From: Bolinopsis microptera
Lineage: Eukaryota > Ctenophora > Tentaculata > Lobata > Bolinopsidae
Length of the DNA: 64,000 bases
Assembly: GCF_026151205.1 (NCBI RefSeq)
Contig: NC_087081.1
Span: 11,781,113 to 11,845,112 of the forward strand
Direction: 5' to 3'
The translations under genes were made by a program, and so were the position numbers. Shown piece after piece: positions 45,701 to 56,442 of this stretch. The notes beneath the pieces are model-generated. The model did not search any database, was not told where the DNA came from, and worked only from the letters and a program-made list of their open reading frames with translations. Numbering within the stretch: position 1 is the first letter of the stretch; each line of letters starts with the position of its first letter.

Positions 45701-45701
45701 A
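45319..45701 (+). pseudogene. 7TM receptor copy 1, truncated at poly-G
   Basis: The same frame as the receptor at 46924, from MDTNIATDLANRS through TM1, TM2 and TM3 to INWTAVK, then cut by a run of 22 G. A 6-bp in-frame insertion gives TITITN instead of TITN in TM1. TM4-TM7 are absent, so it cannot make a 7TM protein. It could still be transcribed, because the upstream region is conserved. Confidence 0.8.
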
Positions 45702-45723
45702 GGGGGGGGGGGGGGGGGGGGGG
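45702..45723. repeat. Poly-G tract of 22
   Basis: An uninterrupted G run at the breakpoint where receptor copy 1 loses similarity to copy 2. A similar run of about 24 G lies at 62699-62722. Such runs are assembly-prone and can form G-quadruplexes. Confidence 0.9.
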
Positions 45724-46397
45724 TTCACCCTGATTTTTTGTGAAACTTGGTTTCGAGATAGCAGTTGACCAACAAACTAGGACCGGTGACCGAACTTTTG
45801 AGGGGGTCCCGGACCCCAACCGCCAAACGATGTCCGCGGGGCAGCCACGCCCATATTTGGTCCAAATCAGGCCCAATTTAGCTAAATACCCGGAACATGC
45901 CCAAAAACCAGAATTGAGGTGCTCTACTTGTAGCTAGTGGTCCCTTGAACTCGTATAAGAATTTTCATCAAGATTGGACAAAAAATGACTGAGTTATGAG
46001 CCAAAAACCATATGACCATATTTGGGCATACGCACAAAATTTGATCGATTTTGGCCCATAAATTAGTCAAATATCAATATTTTTGAATGAAACCAACTTT
46101 ATATGGAAGGTAAATCTATACTACACATTCTCTATGATTATCAGCTCAATATCTACCTAACTGTGGATTCTGTGTTCAAATAATCGCAAAAAATGAGCAA
46201 AATTGCCTATATCTCAGTTCGCGATATTTGCAAAACTGACTTCGCTCAAAACAATAGAACTCAATAGGGTTTCAATATTTTTTCATGAAATTTTCAGAAT
46301 CAACGTAGAATTGTCTCATGACCTTACGTTTTGGGACAGAATTTTGAGTTAGGCCTTTAAAAAAATTTGGCGGCCAAATTCCAAAATTTGCGGTGCT
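45724..46397. other. Filler between receptor copies
   Basis: No gene. Wording such as GTGCTCTACTTGTA and ATATTTGGGCATACGCAC is shared with about 61031-61170, so this is probably transposon-derived. Confidence 0.45.
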
Positions 46398-46860
46398 AAA
46401 TAGTGAGAAATAGTGAATGATTCTTATGGTGAATGGTGATTGGTGAATCGGGTTTCCAAACTGTAAAACTGCACAATTTTTCACCATTGGAAACCCCCGG
46501 GGAGCCGGTTTGGAAAACTTACTATAATTTCTACACAATAGCTAGAAAGTTAGATGCCTTATAGTGGAACAGTTTGCCAGAGCTTGCTCCCCGTTTCTAT
46601 GAAGGTTTCTAATATGTCATGCCCTGTGAGAGCTATTATCAACAATGCTCTCTATTAGTTAGTATAAGCGGGATAAAATGGTATATTTTATGTCATTTCA
46701 ATCCATCTCATCTCATGTAATCATGTTTCTTTCTGATTATCCTCCCAATTCCATTGTGTTGATGCTCGTGATTTCCCCCGTTGATTTCATTTTATACGCT
46801 CATATTTGGCTGGCTAAAATGATAATTTAACAAAATTAAGCTAATTTAAACTCTTCACAG

Positions 46861-46880
46861 GTCAAGACACAATTTTATCA
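46861..46880 (+). other. 5' splice acceptor of receptor copy 2
   Basis: AAACTCTTCACAG|GTCAAGACAC, about 60 bp before the ATG, looks like an intron end in the 5' untranslated region. The same sequence precedes copy 1. Confidence 0.5.
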
Positions 46881-46923
46881 CAGCAGTTTGTGCAGCATAT
46901 CAAAAAACTGTGAAAACTGCAAC

Positions 46924-47953
46924 ATGGACACAAACATCGCAACTGACCTGGCTAATCGATCCGTAACCGAATATTCTCGCGACGATATCAAAATGGCGGC
47001 AACAATTCTTATGGTAGTGATAGCGATATTCGGGACAATTACAAACACTTTGTCTCTATCGCACTTCATCAGTAAAATCAGAGCAAATAGGTTAACGAGA
47101 AACTCGGACAATCCCACTACAAAATTGTTTGCAGTTTTGAACACATGTGATCTATTCGTCTGTGTGTTTGTGCCATCTTTCTTCAGAGCCTGTATAAGAC
47201 CATCGGTGTTAGCATCTGGTTACTTAACTTGTTTACTTGCAGCTGTGAGGACAATACATTTGATATTCCCCCTTCACATTATAAATTGGACGGCGGTTAA
47301 ATTCTCATCTGGAATTTATACTGTAATCATTGCCTTGACAACAGTAATTATACAATTCGAATTATTTGGCCTTGGATATTCCTTAGATGATATGCAAATA
47401 CGTATACTAGCTGGTTTTTTTTGTGATTATGGTTTTACTGAACGTTATCACCTTGGAAAAGCTATGTCTTTCAAAATCGTCACAAACAGAGAAATGGAAG
47501 AGAAAAGCTGCAGTTACAGTGGGTATTTTATCAGTAATCTACTGTGTCTGCAATGTCGGTTTTCTGATCCTTAAAAGTGGGGAAAAGGATTTTCATGGAG
47601 CTCTCCGCAAATGAAAGGACAAATGACAGGACTGGATTGGATATCTGAGTTCATCCTTATTCCTCTTAATTCTGCCTGCAACCCAGCAGGGACAAAAGGA
47701 TTTCGCGATTATTTAGGCCAAAAATCGCGATACCGCGAAATTTAACAGGCTATACATTAAACTATACATAAAATTTGTCGCAAATAATGGGAAAAATCGC
47801 GGTTCCGTACATGCCGCGATTTCTTTTTGTCCCTGCAACCCAGTGGTCTATCTTACCAGGAAGAAGGAGATGAGATTACACGTTAAAACCTTGTGGGGCA
47901 AATTCGTGGGATGTTTGTGCAGAGAGGAAAGAGAAAACAATGTACAACTGTGA
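46924..47953 (+). pseudogene. Rhodopsin-like 7TM receptor, frameshifted and MITE-split
   Basis: A G-protein-coupled-receptor-like frame. The short N-terminus has an NRS glycosylation site. TM1 is MAATILMVVIAIFGTITNTLSL, written here as an outline: a hydrophobic helix ending in TNTLSL. TM2 has LNTCDLFVC (like the LAxxD of class A). TM3 ends AAVRTIHLIFPL, with Arg where DRY is expected. TM4 is TVIIALTTVII. The frame is lost in a T8 run (47415-47422) and resumes one base later in TM5 (VFFVIMVLLNVITL) and TM6 (AAVTVGILSVIYCVCNVGF). TM7 reads EFILIPLNSACNP, then is cut by the hAT MITE 47687-47835, and continues VVYLTRKKE to a TGA at 47951. So the last motif was NPVVY before insertion. The ligand and subfamily are unknown. 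The T8 shift could be a sequencing error; the MITE is not. Confidence 0.72.
47687..47835. mobile_element. hAT-type MITE (149 bp) in receptor TM7
   Basis: The ends CAGGGACAAAAGG and, inverted, CAGGGACAAAAAG form TIRs, flanked by a perfect 8-bp duplication CAACCCAG (47679-47686, 47836-47843). An 8-bp duplication with CAGGG ends is the hAT signature. The interior repeats ATCGCGAT-like words. Confidence 0.9.
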
Positions 47954-48412
47954 ACCTACCCCTCTATACTACGATTACTGCAGAAATATGATGAATACTA
48001 TATGTTATGTTATTCGACAGTTTATACATGCAAAAATAATTAGCATTCTCAATTCGAATCGTACCGAACTATTCTTCACGGTTTTTGAACCACTGACTTA
48101 GAGCTGATGAACTTATCTTTTGGATTTATAGATTTAAGATTTGGTTATTTTATTTTCAAAGGTTTTTCCAAATGTACATACATTCTCAAGAGCTTTTAAC
48201 TAGATAATTCTTGGTTTTCTGCTATTTATCTCTGAGTATTTTACTAATATATTTCGATAGAAGAGCATTTCAATTAGAAAATGGTAACCTTTTTAAAAAG
48301 TTTGAAGTTGAAGATTTGCTGTGCTATTTCGTTGAATGTTACTCTAGTCATGTTACTCTTTTATTTACTATTCAATAGGCTACGTACTGATCGTAGCCTA
48401 TTGAATAATGAA
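47954..48412. repeat. Receptor 3' flank with shared repeat
   Basis: 48303-48385 matches 44470-44555 (GAAGTTGAAGATTTGCTGTG and ATAGGCTACGTAC), so a related sequence lies on each side of the receptor pair. AATAGGCTACG ... CGTAGCCTATT (48375-48403) forms a hairpin. Confidence 0.6.
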
Positions 48413-48633
48413 TACCTTATCGGACCTTATTTGGACGGACATTACTTGAACGCTGGAGGCCCTAGCGTTCATCTTAATGTCCGTTCAAATAAAGTCCGTT
48501 CAATTAATGTCCGTCCAAGTTAAAGTCCGTTGAAATTTTTTCAAAATTTTTTCCATTTTAAACTTTTTGTCCAGAATATGACAACTATGAGAACTTTATT
48601 GTGCCGTAAATTAACGACGGAAAGGTTCTCCTT

Positions 48634-51231
48634 GGTCTGCCGAAGGCACAGAAAACTCTACTAGTATATGATGTTTTCAAGGGTCACTTGGCGGAAAAAG
48701 TCAACGAAATTATGGCACTCAACAACATAGTTCATGAGCTAGTCTCCGCCAACATGACAAACTTGTTCCAGCCTCTAGATATTACGGTAAATCGTGTTGC
48801 CAAGGACATTGTCTGACGTTGTTATAGTTCATATTACTGAGGGGAGGTAATGAAACAGTGCTAGGAAAGCTCCACGTGATGTTAAGGTTGACCTAAAGTT
48901 GTCTAAGATAAAACCACTCCACGCCGAATGGCTTGTAAAAGTTAAAGGACCAGTTAACTGAAAAAAAAGTTATCCTCATATTTTGACAGATTGTGACAAA
49001 TAGCAAACTAAGCAACGAGTCGAAATTCCTAAATCTCTAACTGCTCTCTAACGCGTGTAATTAGCGTTTGTATTATTTTGGCGATGACGTCATAAAGTCC
49101 CTTGCGCGCACAGAGTAGCTCGTGAGACTGTATTTTACAGGTAGAAAATGGACATAATACAATGTTTCTCCCCCAAATAACTCGAAAAGTAAGTATTTTA
49201 GGGTACATGTTGCTTCATAAGTTGTATATAAACATGGCCATTCTGCACAATTTGCACTGATTCAAAAATCTGTAGGGCCTTCATAGCCCAATTTACGAGA
49301 TGCCCATATTTTAGCATGATTTCTGGAACCGAAAATCAGTTTTTCGCCAATAACAGAAAAAGTAAGCACTTTAAGGCATATGTTTGTTCGTAAGTCATAT
49401 ATTAATATGCTAATTGCGGTTCTTTTGCACCCTGTCTAAAGACTCTATCACGATCCTATCGAAAATGGGCTCAGCACCACGCCCAAAATGGTTTTTGGCA
49501 AATTTCTCGAAAAGTAAGGATTTTAGGCCATGTGTTGCTCAGTAACTCCTATATAAACATGCATATGCCACTTCGTTTAAGCCTATTTAGAAGTCTCTAC
49601 GACCTTCAGAAGCAAGGGGTCGGTTACGTTATTGGGTCAATATGGGCGTGGCCCTCCTGGGTTTTCTCCACGGTCAAAAAATGTCTCCAAACGAAAATCG
49701 TTTATTCATACCTTCAGGAAGGTCTGTGCAAAGTTTCGTGAGTATTTGAACATTTGCAGGTTCATTTCCATAAATGTCCATAAATGACTGGACTACACAA
49801 CTTTAGAGTTAACTTTAGAGAAACTCATAGTGTATTGGCTATGCCCCGCTTACTAGTTTAGCTCTTTCTAGTCCCCTGCTACACGGCATGTAAACAGGGA
49901 TTGGCTAGTTAGAGGCGGTCCGTGTAGGCCTTACACTGTGCTTTCAGCAATACTCATAAGTCATTTATCTCAAATTAAGCTGTTAGTGTCCATGATCAAC
50001 CTGTGGCGACAATGTTTTACGTGAAATGTAAAAATCAGGAGTAATATAAAAAGTGTATTTTTAGATTAAAGTGCTAGCTCATAGTTTTAGAAATAGAATT
50101 GTATATAGATTAACGTTGGTCGTTTAGCCATCTAACAATCGATCGTGCCGTAATATATGGCCAGAGAATAATAAGGTCTTGGAAATTCTATAGTTGTTCA
50201 GTGGGTCGATTGACTGAACACGTTTGCACTTGGTATTTAAACTTACCAGTAGTTTATTTATGTTATGTACCGATGATAATGCAATTAGGATAACAACTAG
50301 GTAAGCCGTAAGTCTAATTCAAAACACACCGCACACCGTACACACCAATCAGTATTACTATTTGGTAGACCGGGTATTTTGGCGGGAATTCTGTTCCCAC
50401 GGCACTGTTCTGATAGAAGCTACTTCTACTAATGGTCCCAGAGGAACGGCCGTAAAGTAGCCAGACTTCTTGTCTCCTGTACTGGCTGACACATGCGGAT
50501 TAAAGTTAGAAATTTCGCTATGACATGAATATAATTGCTCTCGGAATTGAACAAACTCCTACTTATCTAGATCCTTTCTAAATTCGTTATAGTTTCATGG
50601 ACTGGGGAAAAATAATCGGTACAGTCTCCTGCTTGTGTAATTAAGCAATGAAAACAATCCAAAATTATCACATTATATGACATAAGTTGTAATAGCAGAA
50701 ACTTTTTAACCTTACATTCACCCGCCACTGTTCAAGAAATTATGTCACTGTTTAAAATCATGACGTGAGCACTGTACATCCAATCAGCTATTCCTTTAGT
50801 TAGGATGATAGCCAAAACTATAAGGATTTTGGAGAACTAGGGTAATAGTCATAATTCTAAAATTTGAGTGAGTTACACGTGTTTTATTGACGATGATAAA
50901 CATTTGCAATGTATTACGCTATGCAAGCGCGCACTGAGGGACTTTATGACGTCACGAGGCCACAGCTTATTATTGCAATAACACGCGTTACACGTACGCT
51001 AGAGAATTGGTTCTTTCGGCGATACGATTCTTTACCAGTTTGTCACAGCTGATTTAAATCTTAGCCAAATTGGAGACTACAAATTTTTCAGTTAACTGGT
51101 CCTTTAACACTGAAATGCAGGACCGGGGTAGTTTGATAAAAAAGGTTTCCATAAAGCTAGAAATCACTGATGCTTGTTTAAGCATGGACTATTTCATGCA
51201 CGAAAACTCATTTGATGAAGATGATATGTGA
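48634..51231 (+). pseudogene. Pogo-like DDE_1 transposase fragment, split
   Basis: First part (48634-48816): GLPKAQKTLLVYDVFKGH, NNIVHELVSANMTN and FQPLDITVNRVAKD, the second and third acidic motifs of DDE_1 transposases (pogo/Tigger/CENP-B relatives), ending in TGA. After a frame change, LKLSKIKPLHAEWL runs into the nested element at 48942. On the far side TEMQDRGSLIKK and KLEITDAC continue in the same frame to a TGA at 51229. The N-terminal DNA-binding half is missing. Confidence 0.8.
48946..51103. mobile_element. Nested TTAA-flanked TIR element, 2.16 kb
   Basis: A perfect TIR of about 20 bp, AGGACCAGTTAACTGAAAAA and its inverted copy, flanked by TTAA (48942-48945, 51104-51107), as in piggyBac-class insertions. 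Removing it with one TTAA rejoins the surrounding transposase frame. The interior is non-coding and repeats phrases such as CTCGAAAAGTAAG (near 49182 and 49507). It is the second TTAA element in the window. Confidence 0.85.
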
Positions 51232-51469
51232 TATTAGACACTGATCATGTACACATGTTTTAACATTTTTACTGCTTAATGACTGCTTTTCTTACTTACT
51301 CTATAAAAAATGGATTTAAAAATCATTTGCTGAAATTTAAAAAACGTCAAAAAATTGAAAAAAATTCGGATTTTTGATGGTTTTGAATGCCTTCGAGCGT
51401 TCATATTAATGTCCGTTCATAATTATGTCCGTTTATGTAATGTCCGTCCAAATAAGGTCCGATAAGGTA

Positions 51470-52130
51470 TACACAATTAATTCGCATCGCAAGTATTGTT
51501 TGATCAAACAATGTTTCCGCTTACTTGATACAACACGTGATGTTCAGTAAATCGATTATAATTCTGTTTTCGATTATATTTAATGTGTTTTTTCAAGTAT
51601 GTGTGGCTGTGATAGTATTTTCTTATTTTAGTTTTTTTTCTGATTCCCAGAGTTTAACTTATTTCGATATTTCCTGTTCATGATTCTAAATTGATAACTA
51701 AATCTAAGTAAAAGGTGTAATGACGAAAACAAAGACACCCACAAGATTGTTCACAGCATTGGACGTGTAGCTTCACTAGAACTGAAGAAGAACTGTGGTC
51801 ATCTTCTTCAACAACACTTTTTACTATACTTTTCAGTGTTTCCGAGCTGACGAGCTGCCCAAATAAACTTTTGATTTTAATCGTTTACCATGATAATGGG
51901 TGAAACTATAATTTTTTGATAACTGTCTGATAACGTCCAACTATAAGTATACAGTATACCCGAATTGATTGGGAATAATAATATGACGCTTATTTACCTG
52001 GAAATGACCAGCGCTTAACGGCTCTCAAGTGAATAACCATACACATCACTATATTATTATAGCACTGAGTACTACATACTAGAGGTGTATCACATAGCAA
52101 GACATGACGTCACGAGTGATCATTTAATAT
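51470..52130. other. Spacer, no feature
   Basis: No gene or repeat family recognised. Confidence 0.4.
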
Positions 52131-52134
52131 GATA

Positions 52135-52640
52135 CCTTACAAGACATATTTATAACGTACGAAATGTGGCGGTTTTCCGAAAATTTCGCCATATTTTCGG
52201 ACCGCCAAAATTTCGGTCGTCGTAATAGAATCCGTCGCATTATCTTTTAGCTTATTTCAATGACTGTGCCTTCACTGCTTTATTTTGTTTCTAAAAAGTA
52301 ATATCAAGTAAAATAAACAAATAAATTCTGGCATCTTGGGACAAATTATCACCACACCAATGACGAATTGAATGTCAAGCAATACAGTTTAAATTTGCAT
52401 TAAAATACATGTATGTGCTAACATGAAAGTCTTACAGTCTTAATACAGACTAAGTTTGAACATGATTTTACCGAATTTCAGAAATTTCCTTACTGCTTAC
52501 TGTCACAAAAAATGATGAAAAATACCCTTATTTTCTGTGACGTCCGAAATGTGACGGTTTTTGTTCAATTTCGCCATATTTTCGGACCGCCAAAATTTCG
52601 GTCGTCGCAAATTGGTCCGCCACAAAAAAGTCTTGTAAGG
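52135..52640. mobile_element. TA-flanked MITE, copy 2 (506 bp)
   Basis: The same family as 36368-36955: CCTTACAAGACAT ends, TA on both sides (52133-52134, 52641-52642) and both internal direct repeats. The differences are mostly small indels in the middle. Confidence 0.85.
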
Positions 52641-52642
52641 TA

Positions 52643-52863
52643 CAGTGAAATCACGCTCTACCGCGGATTTTGGGGTAAAGGAAACATTCGCGGTATATCA
52701 GGGTCCGCGGTAAATTTAGGGTTTCATGGTTATTTATTTGATGCATGTTAACTGTTACGCCGTATTATATTTGGGGAAAGGAAATAGCCACGGTAATACT
52801 AATAGTCGGGGTTTGCGGTAAATTGGCGCGCGGTATATTATATTTATATGGCCGGTATTACTG
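52643..52863. mobile_element. Tigger/pogo-like MITE sharing a TA with copy 2
   Basis: It starts CAGTGAAATCACGCTCTACC and ends GGCCGGTATTACTG, with TA on both sides (52641-52642, 52864-52865). CAGT ends at TA targets are typical of pogo/Tigger. The CGCGGTA word recurs inside. A similar right end, CAGTCAAACCTCTATTA inverted, lies at about 62800-62816. Confidence 0.75.
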
Positions 52864-52865
52864 TA

Positions 52866-53275
52866 TCTCGGAATCTGAATGACAGTATTTATTATTAATA
52901 AGTTCCAGCTCCACTTCCACTACTATAAGTATAACAGCTACAACCACTGCAACTATGTTCAGTGAAGATGCAGTCAGAGGAATATTTAAATACTCACTCT
53001 TCATCGACCCGAAGCCTGAGATGTTTGAAGAAGAACGACTGGTGCTGTGGCCGACTGTTACCCTCAACGGATCCTTGTTAACAATCACACAGACACACAA
53101 TAACATAAACCCGCCACGCAAAGGGTTTATATAACAAATCATCCCGCGCTAGCGGGATGATCTGATAAACACATACGAGTGCGCGCAGCGCACGAGTTTT
53201 GTGTTAATATGTAATCCCGAAGCGCCAGCTGAGGGATTACATTTATTTAGCCCTGAGCGTGAAGCGTTTATGGAT
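52866..53275. other. GC-hairpin spacer
   Basis: Holds a perfect 10-bp stem ATCATCCCGC/GCGGGATGAT (53139-53162) and a TGTAATCC/GGATTACA stem (about 53210-53242). The 94-codon minus-strand frame (52858-53142) has no domain. No gene supported. Confidence 0.45.
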
Positions 53276-53276
53276 T

Positions 53277-53939
53277 ATAATTATCTCCGGCGATTTCGAC
53301 AAGGGATTTATACTTTAGAAGAGAGTGATAAAATAGTTTTTATTTTGGAATACGGGTCTGATTTTAGTAATATTTTCATTTCTATTTGTGATGGTGATAA
53401 CAAGTGATACGATAACGTACTAACAGTAGTAAATTAAGATTAAGTAGCGCAATAGCTTGAACGTTAGCAGGAACAAGAGCTGGAAGGAGAGCAAGCAAAA
53501 CAATACTATTTTTAGGGCACGGACAAGGGTAGCTGGCTAGTCGCCAACTTCTCACGCCACGCGTTGGAGAAATTCCAAGAATTAGCTGCTTTGGCAACGT
53601 TCCCAGGAATTTGGACGGTTACGATGTTTCATATCACGTGGTGCGCTTTCGTGTCACGTGGTATAGACTCGGCGTATGCTATTGGTGGCACGTGGTACGC
53701 ACGTGACGCGCCCACGTGATCGCGCGTCTAACTGTTCTACTATTATCGAGTTCTAATCAGCAGTATCATTGATTATTGTAAGTCGGAGAATTGAATGATA
53801 AACATCAGTTACGACTAAAAAGCGGGCCGGGTTTATACAAATTTCCGGGGCGGGATGATATCACCTTGAGATGTTTATCTAACAGCGGGCCGGGCTGAGT
53901 GATAATATGATCCCGCGTCGAAATCCCGGAGATATTTAT
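53277..53939. mobile_element. Possible TIR element with CACGTG cluster
   Basis: The left TATCTCCGGCGATTTCGAC and the inverted right TATCTCCGGGATTTCGAC mark the ends. Several CACGTGG or CACGTGAC words lie within 53630-53720. No target duplication was found, so the boundary is approximate. Confidence 0.45.
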
Positions 53940-54250
53940 AGAGACATAACCACCACGCAGACATTCAGGGTGTTCCTAGACTCCAAATTTGAAATTATAC
54001 TTTTTTATTTTATGAAGATGCAAAATTAGATGCAATCGATTTAAAAATGCTTGTTAGGTTTTACATTTTATAACAACCGCAGCTGACTACGAAGTTAAAC
54101 AAGTTCTTTCACAACTCCACAATTTGGCTGTTCGTTGACAACAAACCACAGAATCTACTCCCTGTTTTTTACAAGCTGCTAGTGCTGCAACTGTGGCTCA
54201 ATTTAGTGCTTCCTATTTTTGTACCATCTCCCGTTTGTATTCGCAGGATA

Positions 54251-54617
54251 CTGTCGCAGTTCTGTCGCAGTTCTGTTGCAGTTCTGTCGCAGTTCTGTTG
54301 CAGTTCTGTTGCAGTTCTGTTGCAGTTCTGTCGCAGTTCTGTTGTAGTTCTGTCGCAGTTCTGTCGCAGTTCTGTTGTAGTTCTGTCGCAGTTGTGTTGC
54401 AGTTCTGTTGCAGTTCTGTTGCAGTTCTGTCGCAGTTCTGTTGCAGTTCTGTCGCAGTTCTGTTGCAGTTCTGTTGCAGTTCTGTTGCGGTTCTGTCGCA
54501 GTTCTGTCGCAGTTCTGTCGCAGTTCTGTTGCAGTTCTGTCGCAGTTCTGTTGCAGTTCTGTCGCAGTTGTGTCGCAGTTCTGTTGCAGTTCTGTTGCAG
54601 TTCTGTCGCAGTTCTGC
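54251..54617. repeat. 11-bp minisatellite, about 33 units
   Basis: The unit is CAGTTCTGTYG, with a C/T variant in nearly every unit. The period is not a multiple of three and no phase gives a stop, so several frames on both strands stay open for 150-200 codons (Cys/Ser/Val-rich on plus, Asn/Arg/Thr/Glu on minus). These frames are a property of the repeat and are not called as genes. Confidence 0.9.
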
Positions 54618-54946
54618 GCCGACTAACACTTGTACGACTGATATATTAAAATGTGGTTTTGAGTTCATGGATGTATTTATTTATTACTTTCAAACGGCCA
54701 CATCACATGAAGTAGATTTAGTAGAACCTATCATTACTTTCAGTCGAAATGTTGTAGTTGTACTCAACCCTGTAATGGTTACAATGTAGTCCCTAGTTTA
54801 GTTTTTCCTTTAGTTAAGTGCTTTGTTGGAAAAACCTGTATTTTAAATATTTAACATATAATAAAATCTATACTAGTAATCTGACCGCAAACTTAATACA
54901 TATTTTTTGTTAAACTTGTTTAAGATGAAAAACAATTGATTTAATC

Positions 54947-55452
54947 ATGGATGAGAAGTACATACCGTACCCGGCTTAAAGTACGTACGGTAAGAGGTTT
55001 TTTATTAGTACGTACCGTACAACCACAAGTACGAAATGTTTCTGAAAAAATGTTGTCCGTTTTTTACCTAATTTTTCCATTGTTGTAAAATTATCAGTTA
55101 TATGTGCAATTTTCAAACCACGATTTTGGTGCCAGTGAATGCTAAAGTCGAATTAAACATTAAGACAATAAATTAATTTGAATAATACTGTAATTATACT
55201 TAATAGGAATTCGTACGTCGTACAGTCATACTAATATAACGATGGAAATAAGAATGCGGCGACTAAACATAAGTTTAGGTGCCCGTACCGCCATTTTAAG
55301 TGTTCCTGTTATTATTTTGTCACGAAAGCTAAAGTCGGACTTCCATCGAAAACCCATCTATCGTACCTAATAACCAATTTTATTAGTATGTACTGTACAG
55401 CCATTTTTAAAAGTGCGCACCGTACGTCCGTACGCGACGAACTTCTCATCAT
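54947..55452. mobile_element. TIR element with GTACGTACGG palindromes
   Basis: The left ATGGATGAGAAGT and the inverted right ATGATGAGAAGT are followed by clusters of CGTACCGTAC-like words at both ends (54965-55025, 55385-55440). No clear target duplication. About 505 bp, non-coding. Confidence 0.55.
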
Positions 55453-55589
55453 AGTTAATTAACTAACCGATTTTCCGATTAATAATAATAATTTCAATTC
55501 GTGAATAGTGAAGTGATGTTATATCACAAATATAATTAAAAATATAAATAATAAATTTAATAAAATAAATAATAAAAAACTAACAATTT

Positions 55590-56230
55590 TGCAGAGAGGC
55601 GCGGTGGCGGGGTCTCTCTACAAACTTTTTACCATTATGAGTCTACCAGTCAATCGTGTTAATTAATATTTATACTGTGATTATATTTATATTGTTTACC
55701 ATCCGTTTTTGAACTTCAAAGTTTGCGTTTTAATTGGCAAATTTTAGACACTTTGCAGGGTTGCAACATTTTGCAAAGAAACCCTAGCCACCGTGCCACG
55801 TTTGCAGATTTTGTATTATTATGAGTCTACCAATGGATCGTGTTATTTAATATTTATACTGTAATTATATTTATATTGTTTACCATCCGTTTTTAGATTG
55901 CAACGTTTGCGTTTTAATTGGTAAATTTTAGACACTTTGCAGGGTTGCAACATTTTGCAAAGAGACCCTAGCCACCGTGCCACGTTTGCAGAATTGTTAT
56001 ATTATGAGTCTTACCAATCGATCGTGTTAATTGATATCTATACTGTAATTATATTTGAATTGTTTACCATCCGTTTTTGGTTGAGAAAGGTTTTGATTGG
56101 TACGTTATAGAAACTTTGCAGAGTTGCAGAATTTTGCAGAGAGACCCTCGCCGTCGCGCCTAAACTTTTTTGATTATTATATTTATAAGTCTACCATCGA
56201 TTGTGATAATTAATATTTATACTGCAATTA
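55590..56230. repeat. About 195-bp tandem repeat, three units
   Basis: Units begin near 55594, 55775 and 55970 and share ATTATGAGTCTACCA, TTGTTTACCATCCGTTTTT and ACACTTTGCAGGGTTGCAAC. The third is most diverged and a partial fourth begins near 56160. Possibly a short satellite block. Confidence 0.75.
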
Positions 56231-56442
56231 TATCCCAATATATATTTATGACAATCATTCATTTTTTAGTTGATCACTTTCTGCTTGAGCAATTGTAAAT
56301 TGTAGATTGTTCCTTACATTATGCTTATTGTTTAATCAACATGAGCTAATGAGTAAACTTTTAAACGGGCCCGAAGTAACGGGACAAGGAAATCACTTAC
56401 CACAGGTCCGAGATTTTTGCACAGTTCTTATTCTGATAGATG

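Larger units (their letters stand above)
48415..51467. mobile_element. TA-flanked pogo/DDE_1-type element, 3.05 kb
   Basis: The TIRs are about 35-40 bp long, beginning CCTTATCGGACCTTATTTGG, and are flanked by TA (48413-48414, 51468-51469). Subterminal words TTCATNNTAATGTCCGTTC recur at both ends. The interior holds a transposase remnant (48634-48942 plus 51104-51231) and a second element inserted into it. Confidence 0.82.

Noticed and set aside
54193-54789. 198-codon Cys/Ser/Val frame
   Set aside because: Follows the 11-bp minisatellite; the flanking residues show no domain.
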